Assembly (NCBI RefSeq): GCF_001507435.1
Contig: NZ_LMWH01000266.1
Coordinates: 234,493 to 298,492, forward strand
Origin: Streptomyces sp. NRRL F-5122
GTDB taxonomy: Bacteria > Actinomycetota > Actinomycetes > Streptomycetales > Streptomycetaceae
Length of the DNA stretch: 64,000 bases
Direction of reading: 5' to 3'
Part shown: positions 52,499-61,627 of the stretch, piece by piece
Position numbering within the stretch: position 1 is the first letter of the stretch
Layout: each line of letters begins with the position of its first letter
Position numbers and translations under genes: made by a program
Notes under the pieces: model-generated
Databases searched by the model: none
Told to the model about the DNA's origin: nothing
Seen by the model: the letters and a program-made list of their open reading frames with translations, nothing else

Positions 52499-53208
52499 GC
52501 GGGTTCTTCGACATCCCGAGCGACCTCCAGCACAGTTGGCTCGGCCTCGTCGGTCTGCATCTGCGGGAGGCCCTGCTGCCGGTCCTGGCCGGCCTGCTCG
52601 TCTCCCTGCCGGTCGCCCAGCTGTGTGTGAGGTTCCGCTGGCTGTACCCGCCGGTGCTGGGTGTGACGACCGTGCTGTACGCTATTCCGTCGCTGGCCTT
52701 CTTCGTGGTCCTCATCGACTACACCGGCCAGACCGAACTCACCGTGATGATCCCGCTGGCCGTGTACAGCTTGGTGGTGCTCGTCCCGGCGATCGTGGAC
52801 GGCGTCCGATCGGTCCCGCAGGAGACGCTGGCCGCGGCGACGGCCATGGGCTTCGGGCCCGTGCGCCGCTACCTCCAGGTGCAGCTGCCGATCGCCGTCC
52901 CCGCGATCATCGCCGGGCTGCGTGTGGCCACCGTGTCCAGCATCAGCCTGGTCAGCGTCGGCATGCTGATCGGCAACCAGGGCGCGCTGGGCAACCTCCT
53001 CAACGACGCGAACATCTACCACCGGCCCGAGCTCGCCTGGAACTCCGTGATCACCACGGCGGTCCTGGCGATCCTGGCCGACGCCGCGCTGGTCCTCGTA
53101 CGTCTGCTGCTGACCCCCTGGATGCCGAGCGGCACACGCAGCAGGAGGCGCAAGCCGGCGGCGGCCGGTCCCGACGCGACCGTGCCCGCCCTGGAGGACG
53201 CCCGGTGA
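52495..53208 (+). CDS. opuCB: Osmoprotectant ABC transporter permease 1
   Basis: A 237-residue membrane protein with five hydrophobic segments and the OpuC-type EAA loop (VPQETLAAATAMGFGPVRR). The region LLYAIPSLAFFVVLIDYTG, read from VLYAIPSLAFFVVL, matches glycine-betaine/choline permeases. ATG overlaps the ATPase stop (ATGA); its own stop overlaps the second permease (GTGA). Confidence 0.9.
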   Translation: MSGFFDIPSDLQHSWLGLVGLHLREALLPVLAGLLVSLPVAQLCVRFRWLYPPVLGVTTVLYAIPSLAFFVVLIDYTGQTELTVMIPLAVYSLVVLVPAIVDGVRSVPQETLAAATAMGFGPVRRYLQVQLPIAVPAIIAGLRVATVSSISLVSVGMLIGNQGALGNLLNDANIYHRPELAWNSVITTAVLAILADAALVLVRLLLTPWMPSGTRSRRRKPAAAGPDATVPALEDAR

Positions 53209-53873
53209 ACGTGCTCAACTTCGTCCACGCCTTCTTCAGCGACGGCGCCCACTGGCACGGATACGACGGCATACCCACCCGCGTGTGGGAGCACATCCAG
53301 TTCACCCTGGAGGCGCTCGCCATCGCGGCCGCGATCGGCCTGCCGGTCGGCCTGGTCACCGGCCACTACGGACGCGGCGGCAACGTCCTGGCCCTGATCG
53401 CCACCGCCGGGCGTGCGCTGCCCAGTTTCGGTCTGCTGGTGCTGCTGTTCATCCTGCTCGGGTTCGGCATGGTGCCGGTGATGATCCCGCTGGTCGTGCT
53501 CGCCATCCCACCGATCCTCGTCACCACCTACGAGGCCGTCCGCTCCGTCGACCCGTCCCCGGTGGACGCCGCGCGCGGCATGGGCATGCAGGAGTCACGG
53601 ATCCTCTTCCGCGTGGAGTTCCCGGTCGCGCTGCCGCTGATCCTCAGCGGGCTGCGCTCGGCCGCCATCCAGATCGTCTCCACCGCCACCATCGCCGCCT
53701 ACGTCAGTCTCGGCGGCCTCGGCCGGTACATCATCGACGGTCTCTACCAGAGGAACTACGAGAAGGTGGTGGGCGGCGCCACCCTCGTCGCCGTGATGGC
53801 GCTCGTGACGCTCGCGCTGTTCTGGGCGGTCGCGCGGTTCACGGTCTCCCCCGGGGTGCGCCGAAGCGCCTGA
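53205..53873 (+). CDS. opuCD: Osmoprotectant ABC transporter permease 2
   Basis: A 222-residue partner permease. EAA loop SPVDAARGMGMQESRILFR, followed by FPVALPLILSGLRSAAIQIVS, read as FPVALPLILSGLRSA. AALPSFGLLVLLF-type segment (RALPSFGLLVLLFILLGFG) is characteristic. GTG overlaps the preceding stop. A 19-bp-stem terminator follows 2 nt later, so the binding protein of this system is not in this transcript; it is found 4.6 kb away after conservon 2. Confidence 0.9.
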   Translation: MNVLNFVHAFFSDGAHWHGYDGIPTRVWEHIQFTLEALAIAAAIGLPVGLVTGHYGRGGNVLALIATAGRALPSFGLLVLLFILLGFGMVPVMIPLVVLAIPPILVTTYEAVRSVDPSPVDAARGMGMQESRILFRVEFPVALPLILSGLRSAAIQIVSTATIAAYVSLGGLGRYIIDGLYQRNYEKVVGGATLVAVMALVTLALFWAVARFTVSPGVRRSA

Positions 53874-53874
53874 C

Positions 53875-53917
53875 GCACGACGCGGGGCCCGGGGAAGTCC
53901 CGGGCCCCGCGTCGTGC
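53875..53917. terminator. Strong terminator between opuC permease and conservon 2
   Basis: A perfect 19-bp stem (53875-53893 with 53899-53917) with loop GAAGT. It lies between the convergent permease stop (53873) and the minus-strand GTPase stop (53931), so it can serve both. Confidence 0.9.
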
Positions 53918-53930
53918 TTGTGCGGGGGGC

Positions 53931-54605
53931 TCATCCCTCGCTGCGCGCCAGCGCCTGCTCCAGCACCACGAGCAGCGCGTCCCGCACCGACCCGCGCTCC
54001 CGGGCGTCGAAGACGACGACCGGGACGTGTTCGGAGACGTCCAGCGCCCAGCGGACCTCGTTCACGTCGTACTCCACCTTGCCGTCGAAGGCGTTGAGGG
54101 CGACCGCGAACGGGATGTCCTTGTGCTCGAAGTAGTCCACGGCCGCATAGCAGTCGTCGAGCCGCCGTGTGTCGACGATGACGAGCCCGCCGACCGCGCC
54201 CTCCACGATGTCGTCCCACATGAAGCCGAAACGGTCCTGCCCGGGCGTTCCGAACAGGTACAGCTTCAGGGTCGGGTCGATGGTGATGCAGCCGAAGTCC
54301 ATCGCGACCGTGGTCGTGGTCTTGCGCGGGGTGTGGGTGAGGTCGTCCACCCCGGCGGCGACCTCGGTGATCGCCGCCTCGGTGGTGAGCGGCTCGATCT
54401 CGGAGATCGAGCCGACGGCGGTGGTCTTGCCCACGCCAAAGCCGCCGGCGATCACCATCTTGACCGGCAGCGGCGGTCGTACGGCGGTCTGCGCCGCGCC
54501 CAGGGTCCCGCCGGCCGGGGCGGAGCCGTGGGCGCGGGGCCGAGCGGCCGGTTCAGTCGGTGTCACGGAGTACCCCCCGGGAGTCGGGGACGGCGCGGAG
54601 GCCAT
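53931..54605 (-). CDS. cvnD: Conservon 2 CvnD: small GTP-binding protein
   Basis: A 224-residue Ras-like GTPase with a 48-residue Pro/Ala-rich N-terminal tail. P-loop GGFGVGKTT, switch TTVAMDFGCI, G3 FGTPGQDRF, and LNAFDG in the NKxD position. ATG at 54605 lies inside cvnC (53-nt overlap). It differs from the conservon 1 GTPase by the longer tail. Confidence 0.9.
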   Translation of the reverse strand: MASAPSPTPGGYSVTPTEPAARPRAHGSAPAGGTLGAAQTAVRPPLPVKMVIAGGFGVGKTTAVGSISEIEPLTTEAAITEVAAGVDDLTHTPRKTTTTVAMDFGCITIDPTLKLYLFGTPGQDRFGFMWDDIVEGAVGGLVIVDTRRLDDCYAAVDYFEHKDIPFAVALNAFDGKVEYDVNEVRWALDVSEHVPVVVFDARERGSVRDALLVVLEQALARSEG

Positions 54606-54990
54606 CGATAACCCTTCGCAGGACGGACGCGTCGCGCGTGACGTCGATGTGTGGCACGTGCACCGTCAACTGACCGGCGGCGCGCAGGTCCTCGGCGAGT
54701 ACCCGGACCACGTTCAGATGCAGCCGCAGCCGGGCCGCGATCTCAGCGATGGACTGTGGCTGCCTGCATGCGGCGACGATGTCGTGCTGCTCGAACGAGA
54801 GCCGGTCGAGCGCCTCGAGCCCCTCGGCGGTTGCCACCACCTGGGTCTCGACGGGCACCGGCCGGCCGGACGCCGTGGGCGCCACCCGGCCGGCGGTGAC
54901 GAGGAACGGCCGTACGGCGGCGACGGGACCGAACGGGTCCACCGGGAAACCGTCGTCGTCGGCACCGCGCGCAGTGCGGCCGTCCGCCAT
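54553..54990 (-). CDS. cvnC: Conservon 2 CvnC: DUF742 protein
   Basis: A 145-residue DUF742 protein; core segments AAVRPFLVTAGRVAP, EQHDIVAACRQPQSIAEIA and RLHLNVVRVLAEDLRAAG. ATG at 54990 with GGAAGGAAG about 8 nt upstream. Third gene of the minus-strand conservon. Confidence 0.87.
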   Translation of the reverse strand: MADGRTARGADDDGFPVDPFGPVAAVRPFLVTAGRVAPTASGRPVPVETQVVATAEGLEALDRLSFEQHDIVAACRQPQSIAEIAARLRLHLNVVRVLAEDLRAAGQLTVHVPHIDVTRDASVLRRVIDGLRAVPDSRGVLRDTD

Positions 54991-55026
54991 GGGTGCTACT
55001 TCCTTCCTCGACCGGGCGGTGCCCGG

Positions 55027-55503
55027 TCACCCCGCCGAGGCGGCGCCGACGCTGTTCTTCAGCTCCAGCACGAGCTGAGGGCTGAGGGCGGCGCCGGCCC
55101 GGTTGGCGAACAGGGTCATCTCGTAGGCGACGTTGCCCAGTTTGGCCTCCTTGTCGGTGACCACGCCGAGCACGGCGCCGCTGCCGATGGCGGAGACGAG
55201 GACGTGACCGCCCTCCAGATCGATGATGACCTTGTTGAGGCCGCCCAGCCCGTAGTTGCCCGATGCACCGGCGGCAAGGCTGGTGATGCCGGAGACGATC
55301 GCCGCCAGCCGCTCCGAGTCGGCGTGCTCGCGCAGTTCGGAGACGGCGATGAGCAGTCCGTCGGAGGAGACGGCGATGGCGTCGACGACACCCGCCGTCT
55401 CGGTGGCGAAACGGTTGAGCAGCCAGGTGAAGTCGGCTGCGGCGGCCTGCAGTTCGGCCGGTGTGGTGCCGGTGGCCGGGGTGTCACCTGTCGACGTACT
55501 CAC
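55027..55503 (-). CDS. cvnB: Conservon 2 CvnB: roadblock/LC7 protein
   Basis: A 158-residue roadblock-fold protein (FTWLLNRFATETAGVVDAIAV read as LLNRFATETAGVV; SSDGLLIAVS; VLVSAIGSGAVLGVVTD; VAYEMTLFANRAG). GTG at 55503 overlaps the cvnA stop (GTGA). Confidence 0.9.
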   Translation of the reverse strand: MSTSTGDTPATGTTPAELQAAAADFTWLLNRFATETAGVVDAIAVSSDGLLIAVSELREHADSERLAAIVSGITSLAAGASGNYGLGGLNKVIIDLEGGHVLVSAIGSGAVLGVVTDKEAKLGNVAYEMTLFANRAGAALSPQLVLELKNSVGAASAG

Positions 55504-58055
55504 TGCTCCGCTCCTTTCGGGAGGTGGTTCTGGTCGAGCGTGTCGTGGGGGGAGGTTCGTGCGGTGCTGTCGCGGTTAGCGCGTTCCACCGCGGCCTCGA
55601 ACTCCTCGAGCGCGGAGCGGACCTCTTCCGCGTCGGCGGGCCGGGGTGCCGGGGAATCCGTCTGCCGGGCCTCGGTGGTGCGCAGGGTCGCACCCCGTAC
55701 CCGGCGACGCAGTGGCCTGACCCCGCCGGGAGCGTCCGCACCGGGCGGCGTCCCGCCGACGGCGCGGGCGCCGCCGGCCGTTTCCTGCGTGCGGGGACGG
55801 GGGACGAACGGGACCTCCTCGGCCCGGTCGTGGAGGTCCCCGGAGGCCCTCTCCTCGACCGGATCCGCCTCACGGCGCGGAACGCGCCGGGGCAGTGAGC
55901 CGGTCCTGGCCTCGGAGGCATCACGCCCGGGCGAGGGCGACTCGCCCGCGGCGGCGGGCACGGCCTCGGATGCGGCCTCGGCGGCGGCGACCGCCGAGGG
56001 CACCGGCCCGGAGGGGGCGGCGGACTCCTGTCCGGTCGTGCCCGGGGCGTCCACGGCGGCCGGAACCTGCTCCGGGACGAGCACCGGGCTCATCGTCAGC
56101 AGCAGCGACGAGGGCAGCTCGACCGTCGCCGTGACACCGCCCCCGGGCGTGCGGGCGAGCACGACCGTGATCTCCCAGCGCCGGGCCAGCGTGCCGACCA
56201 CGAACAGACCGAGCACCTTGGTCGGTACGACGTCCAGCCGCTCGCGGCGGATCAGCCGGGCGTTCTCCTCCGCCAGCCGCTCGGCGCTCATGCCGAGACC
56301 GTGGTCGGCGACCTCGATCACGGCCCCCTCGCCGCCCATGCGCACCGTCACCTCGACGGGGCTGCCCGCGGGGGAGAACGAGACGGCGTTCTCGAGGAGC
56401 TCGGCGACCATCAGGGTCAGGTCGCCGATGATGTCGGGCGCGACCATGATCTCGGTCTCGGCGAGCAGCCGGACCCGCTGGAAGCCCTCGATCTGGCCGA
56501 GCGCGGCACGGACCACGTTGGTGAGCGCGGTGGGACCGGATTCCAGGACGGTCTCGCGGATGCCCGCGAGCAGCATCAGGCTGTCCGCGTTGCGCCGCAG
56601 GCGTACGGCGATGTGGTCGATGGAGTAGAGGCGTTCGAGGAGCGCCGGGTCGGTCTCGCCCCGCTCCACCGCGTCGATCAGGACCAGTTGGCGTGTGGTC
56701 AGGTTGCTCACCCGGCGCCCGACGTTGCCGAACATCTCGGCGACGTTGCGGCGGCTGAGCACCTGGCGCTCCAGCAGCGCGGCCGCGGTGGTCTGCACAT
56801 GGTTGAAGGCATCGGCCAGTTCACCGATCTCGTCGCGCGCGGTGACGGATATCTCGCGCAGCCGCGGCGCGCCGTCGTCCTCTGCGTCGTCGTCGGCCAC
56901 CCGGGAGAGCTCGCGCCCGGCGGCCTTGGCCACCTGCTGGGCGGCGCCGGTGAGGGCCAGCACGGGGCGGACCACCGAGCGGCGCACCAGCACGGAGAGC
57001 GCGATCCAGCAGACGAAGCTGATCAGTGCGAGGTTCAGCAGCAGCGCGGCCCGCCACTGGGCCGTCTCGGAGGCGGCTTCTGCCCGGTCGGCGATCTGGT
57101 CGATGAGCGACGTCGTGATCCGGAGCCGGTTCTCGGCCTGCTTCGGGTAGGCGGGGTAGCCGTTCAGGGCGTCCGTGAACGTACGGCGAATGTCGGCCGG
57201 GGTGTTCATCTGCAGCCCGCTGGGATCGACCTGGAGCGCGGCGTACGCCTGGGCGATCTCCCACTGTGCGGTGTTGTGCTCGATCCCGGCGAGCTCGTCG
57301 GCCTGCTCGGGGGAGGCGAACCGGCCGAAGCGGTCGGCCTGGTAGGTGAACAGCTCGTGCGAGCCGACCGCGCCCGTGAACTCGATGAGCGCGTTGGCGT
57401 CACCGGTCGTCGCGGAGAAGACCCCGGTCTCGAACGCGCCGTGCGCGGCATCGGCGCGCAGCAGCGAGTCGAGCAGATTGCCGGTGAAGGTGGCGGCCAG
57501 ATCCGCGTTGCGCTCGAGCCCCAGACCGTCGATCAGGCCCTTGGAGGCGTTGGTGTAGGCGGGGTCGATGTTGTCGGCGGGCAGGTACCCCTGCTCGATG
57601 GTGTCGCGCAGACCGGCGAGGCCCTCGACCTCCATCAGCGCCTGCTCCTCCGTGTCCGGCAGCCGGTCGCCGAAGGCGGAGCGCACCTTGGCGACCTGGT
57701 CGTCGACCGCGTCCTGCGCCGATCGGTAGGCGGACAGCGAGGGCCTGGTGTCCACGGACGCCTCGTACCGTACGGAGAGCAGGATGGCCTGCTGGTGTTC
57801 GGCCTGCACCCGGCCGACGAGGCGTGCCACCTGGGTGCTGTCGCGGACGAGCCGGGCCGCGGACTCCGCCCTGTCCGACTGGCGCACGAGGTCGGTGATG
57901 AGGTACGCGAGAAGTACGGCGACCACCGCGAGCGGTACCCCGACGAGGACGTTGAGCTTGCGACGAAAGGGCCACCGCTCGGCGAAGGCGCGAATGCCAC
58001 CCCGTGGCGGTGACGGCGCCGGCCGGACCGACGCGTCCACCTCGTTCGTGGACAC
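55500..58055 (-). CDS. cvnA: Conservon 2 CvnA: NIT-type sensor kinase-like protein
   Basis: An 851-residue membrane sensor. TM1 (LNVLVGVPLAVVAVLLAYLI) and TM2 (LLLNLALISFVCWIALSVLV) flank a large extracellular helical nitrate/nitrite-type sensor domain; then HAMP, a dimerisation-like helix (GNVGRRVSNLTTRQLVLID) and a GHKL ATPase (AELLENAVSFSPAGS, VADHGLGMSAE, LGLFVVGTLARRW). The C-terminal 170 residues are low-complexity. The GTG at 58055 follows AAGGAGG by 4 nt; the frame is open to 58163. First gene of a four-gene overlapping operon. Confidence 0.88.
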   Translation of the reverse strand: MSTNEVDASVRPAPSPPRGGIRAFAERWPFRRKLNVLVGVPLAVVAVLLAYLITDLVRQSDRAESAARLVRDSTQVARLVGRVQAEHQQAILLSVRYEASVDTRPSLSAYRSAQDAVDDQVAKVRSAFGDRLPDTEEQALMEVEGLAGLRDTIEQGYLPADNIDPAYTNASKGLIDGLGLERNADLAATFTGNLLDSLLRADAAHGAFETGVFSATTGDANALIEFTGAVGSHELFTYQADRFGRFASPEQADELAGIEHNTAQWEIAQAYAALQVDPSGLQMNTPADIRRTFTDALNGYPAYPKQAENRLRITTSLIDQIADRAEAASETAQWRAALLLNLALISFVCWIALSVLVRRSVVRPVLALTGAAQQVAKAAGRELSRVADDDAEDDGAPRLREISVTARDEIGELADAFNHVQTTAAALLERQVLSRRNVAEMFGNVGRRVSNLTTRQLVLIDAVERGETDPALLERLYSIDHIAVRLRRNADSLMLLAGIRETVLESGPTALTNVVRAALGQIEGFQRVRLLAETEIMVAPDIIGDLTLMVAELLENAVSFSPAGSPVEVTVRMGGEGAVIEVADHGLGMSAERLAEENARLIRRERLDVVPTKVLGLFVVGTLARRWEITVVLARTPGGGVTATVELPSSLLLTMSPVLVPEQVPAAVDAPGTTGQESAAPSGPVPSAVAAAEAASEAVPAAAGESPSPGRDASEARTGSLPRRVPRREADPVEERASGDLHDRAEEVPFVPRPRTQETAGGARAVGGTPPGADAPGGVRPLRRRVRGATLRTTEARQTDSPAPRPADAEEVRSALEEFEAAVERANRDSTARTSPHDTLDQNHLPKGAEQ

Positions 58056-58477
58056 CAAGCCTCCTTCGAAGGCGTCTTCGGGCGCGAGAGGATCTCGCGG
58101 AACCACAATCGAACGACCGGGGTCACAGGCGGAACCGGCCGAGGCCGGAGCAGAACGGTGCAAGGCGGTCCGGAACGCCGTTGTCGGCCCGCACTGCTGC
58201 CTGTTGTCAACTTCCGGGAGACTACCGTCTCTTCGAGCCCCGAATCCGATCGTCCCAAGTCAAGAATCCATTACATCGAGCACGTCGTTCCGCCTCCGAG
58301 GATCCGCCCTCTCTTCACAACCGGGCGTTCGCAACGAATTGCGCATCGAGGCCAATCGGTGACCAGAATTCTCTTGACTGGGCTTGAAGTGGCTGGATTG
58401 GATCAGTGGAGTGTGGTGGCGAACCCCCGCACGGCTCCGCCACGCCCTGCCCCATCCCCGAGTCCGGAACGGGAATC
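58056..58477. promoter_or_regulatory. Divergent promoter region between conservon 2 and opuCC
   Basis: This 422-bp gap has no gene. It is AT-richer between 58255 and 58400. On the plus strand TTGACT (58374-58379) is followed at 18 nt by TTGGAT (58398-58403), a plausible promoter for the binding-protein gene. Promoters for the minus-strand sensor must also lie here but were not resolved. Confidence 0.45.
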
Positions 58478-59440
58478 GTGACTTCTACCGCGAACACCAG
58501 CACGTCCAGCAGGAGACTCCCCGGCGCGGCCGCCGTCGCGCTCGCCGCCACGGCGGCACTGCTCGCGGGGTGTTCCTCGTCCTCCGACAGCAAGTCCGAC
58601 AACCCGCTCTCCGGAGACAAGGCCGGCAACGGCACCGTGGTGGTCGGCTCCAACAACTTCGCCGAGAGCATCCTGATCGCCGACATCTACGGCGAGGCCC
58701 TCAAGGCCGAGGGCGTCAAGGTCACGTACAAGCCCAACATCGGCAGCCGCGAGACCACCTACGGCCTACTGAAGAACGGCTCCATCACGGTCCTTCCGGA
58801 GTACAACGGCGCGCTGCTGGCGTACCTCGACAAGGACGCCGCCCCGAAGACGGCCGCCGCCACGACGGCCGCCATCGAGGCCAAGCTCGACCCGAAGCTG
58901 ACGCTCCTCGACCCGGCGCCCGCGCAGGACAAGGACTCGGTCACCGTCAACGCGGCCACGGCGAAGAAGTACAGCCTCACCGACAAGTCCACCATCGCGG
59001 ACCTCCAGCCCATCGCCAAGGACCTGGTGATCGGCGGCTCCCCGGAGTTCCAGACCCGCCAGCAGGGCCTGGAGGGACTCGAGAAGGTCTACAAACTGCA
59101 GTTCAAGTCCTTCAAGGCGCTCGACGCGGGCGGCCCGCTCACCCAGGCGGCGCTGAAGAAGAACACCGTGCAGGCCGCGGACATCTTCACCACGGACCCG
59201 ACCATCTCCAAGGAGAAGTTCGTCGTCCTCCAGGACCCGGAGAACCTCTTCGGGTTCGAGAACGTGCAGCCGCTCGTCTACAAGTCGGGGCTCTCCCAGA
59301 AGGGCGTCGACGCACTCAACGCGGTCTCCGCCAAGCTGGACACCGCGGCTCTGCTGGACCTGGACACCCAGGTGCAACTCGAGAACAAGGACCCGCTCGA
59401 CGTCGCCAAGGCGTGGCTGACGTCGGTCGGCCTCGGCTGA
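58478..59440 (+). CDS. opuCC: Osmoprotectant-binding lipoprotein (OpuCC-like)
   Basis: A 320-residue binding protein of the OpuAC/ProX (choline, glycine betaine, carnitine) family. Lipobox LLAGC (Cys32). The mature part opens TVVVGSNNFAESILIADIYG, and contains VLPEYNGALLAYL and the EFQTRQQGLEGLEKVY block typical of OpuCC. GTG at 58478; the frame is open 24 codons upstream. It belongs functionally to the ATPase/permeases at 51.4-53.9 kb but is separated from them by conservon 2 and transcribed from its own promoter. Confidence 0.88.
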   Translation: MTSTANTSTSSRRLPGAAAVALAATAALLAGCSSSSDSKSDNPLSGDKAGNGTVVVGSNNFAESILIADIYGEALKAEGVKVTYKPNIGSRETTYGLLKNGSITVLPEYNGALLAYLDKDAAPKTAAATTAAIEAKLDPKLTLLDPAPAQDKDSVTVNAATAKKYSLTDKSTIADLQPIAKDLVIGGSPEFQTRQQGLEGLEKVYKLQFKSFKALDAGGPLTQAALKKNTVQAADIFTTDPTISKEKFVVLQDPENLFGFENVQPLVYKSGLSQKGVDALNAVSAKLDTAALLDLDTQVQLENKDPLDVAKAWLTSVGLG

Positions 59441-59458
59441 CGTCAGAGCCGTGCACCC

Positions 59459-59496
59459 GCGAACGGCCGCGCCCCTTCGAGGGCGCGGCCGTTCGC
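59459..59496 (+). terminator. Hairpin terminator after opuCC
   Basis: A perfect 16-bp stem (59459-59474 with 59481-59496) and 6-nt loop, 18 nt after the stop. Confidence 0.85.
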
Positions 59497-59594
59497 GATG
59501 TGCCGGGCGTCGTCCGGCCGTGCCGGGCGGCTGCGCCCGGCCGGGGAGGACCCGGGCCCGGCGCACGGCACCCCTCACGGCCGGACTCCTGGAG

Positions 59595-60410
59595 TCAGGC
59601 TTTGCGGGCGATGGCCCCGTACATGGCGATGTCCTCGTCCCGGATCCCCTGCTCCCCGGTGCCGTCCGGACGCCACTTGTGCACCTGGACCACTCCGGGC
59701 TCGACCAGGTCCAGTCCGTCGAAGAACTCGTGCGCCTCGTCGATCGTCCGCAACCGCATCGGCATGTTGCGCGCCGCGTACTCGCGCGCCACGCGCCCCA
59801 CTTCCTCGGGTGCGAACTCGGCCGTTCCGATGGACATGGCCAGATAGCTTCCGGACGGCAGGGGCTCGAGCAGGCGGCGCACGATGCCGACCGCGTCGTC
59901 CGCGTCCAGCATGAAGTGGACGATGGCGATGACCGTGAGGGCGACGGGCCGGTCGAGATCGAGGGTCTCGCGGAACTCCGCGGCGCCGAGGATGGCCTCC
60001 GGATCACGGAAGTCCGCCTCGATGTACGACGTCTTCCCCTCGGGCGTGCTGGCCAGCAGGCCCTGGGAGAGGGTGAGCACGATCGGGTCGTTGTCGACGT
60101 AGACCACCCGTGACTCGGGGGCGACCGACTGGGCGATCTCGTGGAGGTTGGGGGAGGTGGGGATGCCGGTGCCGATGTCCAGGAACTGGCGTATCCCCGC
60201 CTCCTCGGCGAGCCAGCGCGCCGCGCGGTTCATCCAGTCGCGGTTGGCGCGCATGTGGATCGGGAGGGCGGGCCACTCCCGGGACATGGCGTCGCCCGCC
60301 TCCTTGTCGGCCGGGTAGTAGTCCTTTCCGCCCAGGATGTAGTCGTAGATGCGAGCGGAGTGCGCGCTCTCGGTGTCGATACGGTCGGCCGGCCATCCGT
60401 TGTCGGGCAA
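59595..60410 (-). CDS. DUF574 S-adenosylmethionine-dependent methyltransferase
   Basis: A 271-residue member of the Streptomyces-expanded DUF574 (Methyltransf_19) family. It begins with the family block IDTESAHSARIYDYILGGKDYYPAD, read as SARIYDYILGGKDYYPAD, then the SAM-binding FLDIGTGIPT and VVYVDNDPIVLT, and ends HKWRPD. The TTG at 60410 has GGAGA 6 nt upstream; the frame is open to 60482. It lies next to a DUF397/XRE pair, a frequent association. Substrate unknown. Confidence 0.85.
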   Translation of the reverse strand: MPDNGWPADRIDTESAHSARIYDYILGGKDYYPADKEAGDAMSREWPALPIHMRANRDWMNRAARWLAEEAGIRQFLDIGTGIPTSPNLHEIAQSVAPESRVVYVDNDPIVLTLSQGLLASTPEGKTSYIEADFRDPEAILGAAEFRETLDLDRPVALTVIAIVHFMLDADDAVGIVRRLLEPLPSGSYLAMSIGTAEFAPEEVGRVAREYAARNMPMRLRTIDEAHEFFDGLDLVEPGVVQVHKWRPDGTGEQGIRDEDIAMYGAIARKA

Positions 60411-60512
60411 AGCCGTCTCCTCTTCCAGAGGTCTCGTCGGTGGGGGTGGGTGGGGAAACGAGCGGTCGATCGGGGAAAGCACAGGGATGTCGCAAGGACA
60501 AAAAGCGATGCC

Positions 60513-60749
60513 TCACAGAAGGAAGTCGGCCTCGCCCGCCTTCACACTCGCGAGGAATCCCGCGATCTCCCTCGCCGTCAGGACCAGCGCAGGTCCGTCG
60601 GGGTCCGTGGACTGCCGCAGCGCCACGCTGCCGTCGGGCAGTTTCTTCGCCTCCACGCAGGCGCCGCCCGCGTCGTCGCTCCAGGGCTTGGACCAGCCGC
60701 GCAGGCCCAGGGACTGGGACGGCACGCAGCTGTGTACGGGGTGGGCCAC
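60513..60749 (-). CDS. DUF397 small regulatory protein
   Basis: A 78-residue protein with the DUF397 pattern: WSKPWSDDAGGACVEAK, LPDGSVALRQSTDPDGP and LVLTAREIAGFLASVKAGE. These proteins pair with XRE regulators of the WhiJ type. The GTG at 60749 is chosen because AAGGAG lies 8 nt upstream; a GTG at 60755 overlaps the upstream gene's stop and has only 2 nt spacing. Confidence 0.87.
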   Translation of the reverse strand: MAHPVHSCVPSQSLGLRGWSKPWSDDAGGACVEAKKLPDGSVALRQSTDPDGPALVLTAREIAGFLASVKAGEADFLL

Positions 60750-60751
60750 TC

Positions 60752-61627
60752 TCACAACTCCTTGCGAATCGCGCCGAGGACGGCCTCGGTCTTCCTTGCG
60801 GGCGCGGACTGTGCGCCCAACCGGTCCAGTGCCTCGCGGTAGACCACGACGTCCTCCGTCTTGTCGAGGTAGACGGCACCGACGAGGCCGCTCAGATACA
60901 CGATGTCCGGCAGCTCAGGTGCCCTGAACCGGAAGAGATGGAACGCACCGGCGCGCATCGCGGGGTGCGGGCCGTTGCCGAACGGCATGACCTGCAAGGT
61001 GACATGGGGGAGGCCGTTCATCGCGATCAGATGGTCGATCTGGGCGCGCATCACCCGGGGACCTCCCACCGGCCAGCGCAGCACCGTCTCGTCCATGACG
61101 ATCCACACGTGTGGCGGCGAGGGTCGCGACAGCAGTTCCTGTCTCCGCATGCGCAGCGCCACCCGCCGTTCGGTGGCCTCGCCCGGGGAGTGCGGATTGC
61201 CGGCACTCAGCAACGCGCGTGCGTAGTCCTCGGTCTGCAGCAGCCCGGGCACGAACTCGGCCTCGTACGCGCGGATCTGCAGCGCCGCCTGCTCCAGACT
61301 CAGGTACGCCGCGAACCAGTCCGGCAGGACGTCACGGTAGGTGTGCCACCAGCCGCGCTTGTTGGCCTCGCGGACCGACTTCAGGAAGGTGTCGATCTCC
61401 TGCTGGTCCGTGACGCCGTAGGTCTGCAGCAGCTTCTCGGCGTCCGAGAGCCGCAGCCGGGCCACCTTGGCCGCCTCCATGCGGCGAATCGTGGAATGGC
61501 TGACGCCGATCGCCTCGCCGGCCTGCTCGTACGTCAGCCCGGCGCGCGAACGCAGCTCCTCCAGTTGGCGGCCGAGGATCATGCGCAGCACGGAAGGGGC
61601 GCCGCCCCAGTCGGTCTCAGCGGTCAC
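60752..61627 (-). CDS. XRE-family regulator with DUF5753 domain (WhiJ-like)
   Basis: A 291-residue DNA-binding protein. Helix-turn-helix near residues 18-60 (LEELRSRAGLTYEQAGEAIG, VSHSTIRRMEAAKV) followed by a DUF5753 domain from about residue 90 (FVPGLLQTEDYARALL, VMDETVLRWPVGGP, LQVMPFGNG). The GTG at 61627 has GAGGGGG 5 nt upstream; the frame is open to 61711. Operonic with the DUF397 gene and divergent from an ATP-binding regulator gene 292 bp away. Confidence 0.88.
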   Translation of the reverse strand: MTAETDWGGAPSVLRMILGRQLEELRSRAGLTYEQAGEAIGVSHSTIRRMEAAKVARLRLSDAEKLLQTYGVTDQQEIDTFLKSVREANKRGWWHTYRDVLPDWFAAYLSLEQAALQIRAYEAEFVPGLLQTEDYARALLSAGNPHSPGEATERRVALRMRRQELLSRPSPPHVWIVMDETVLRWPVGGPRVMRAQIDHLIAMNGLPHVTLQVMPFGNGPHPAMRAGAFHLFRFRAPELPDIVYLSGLVGAVYLDKTEDVVVYREALDRLGAQSAPARKTEAVLGAIRKEL

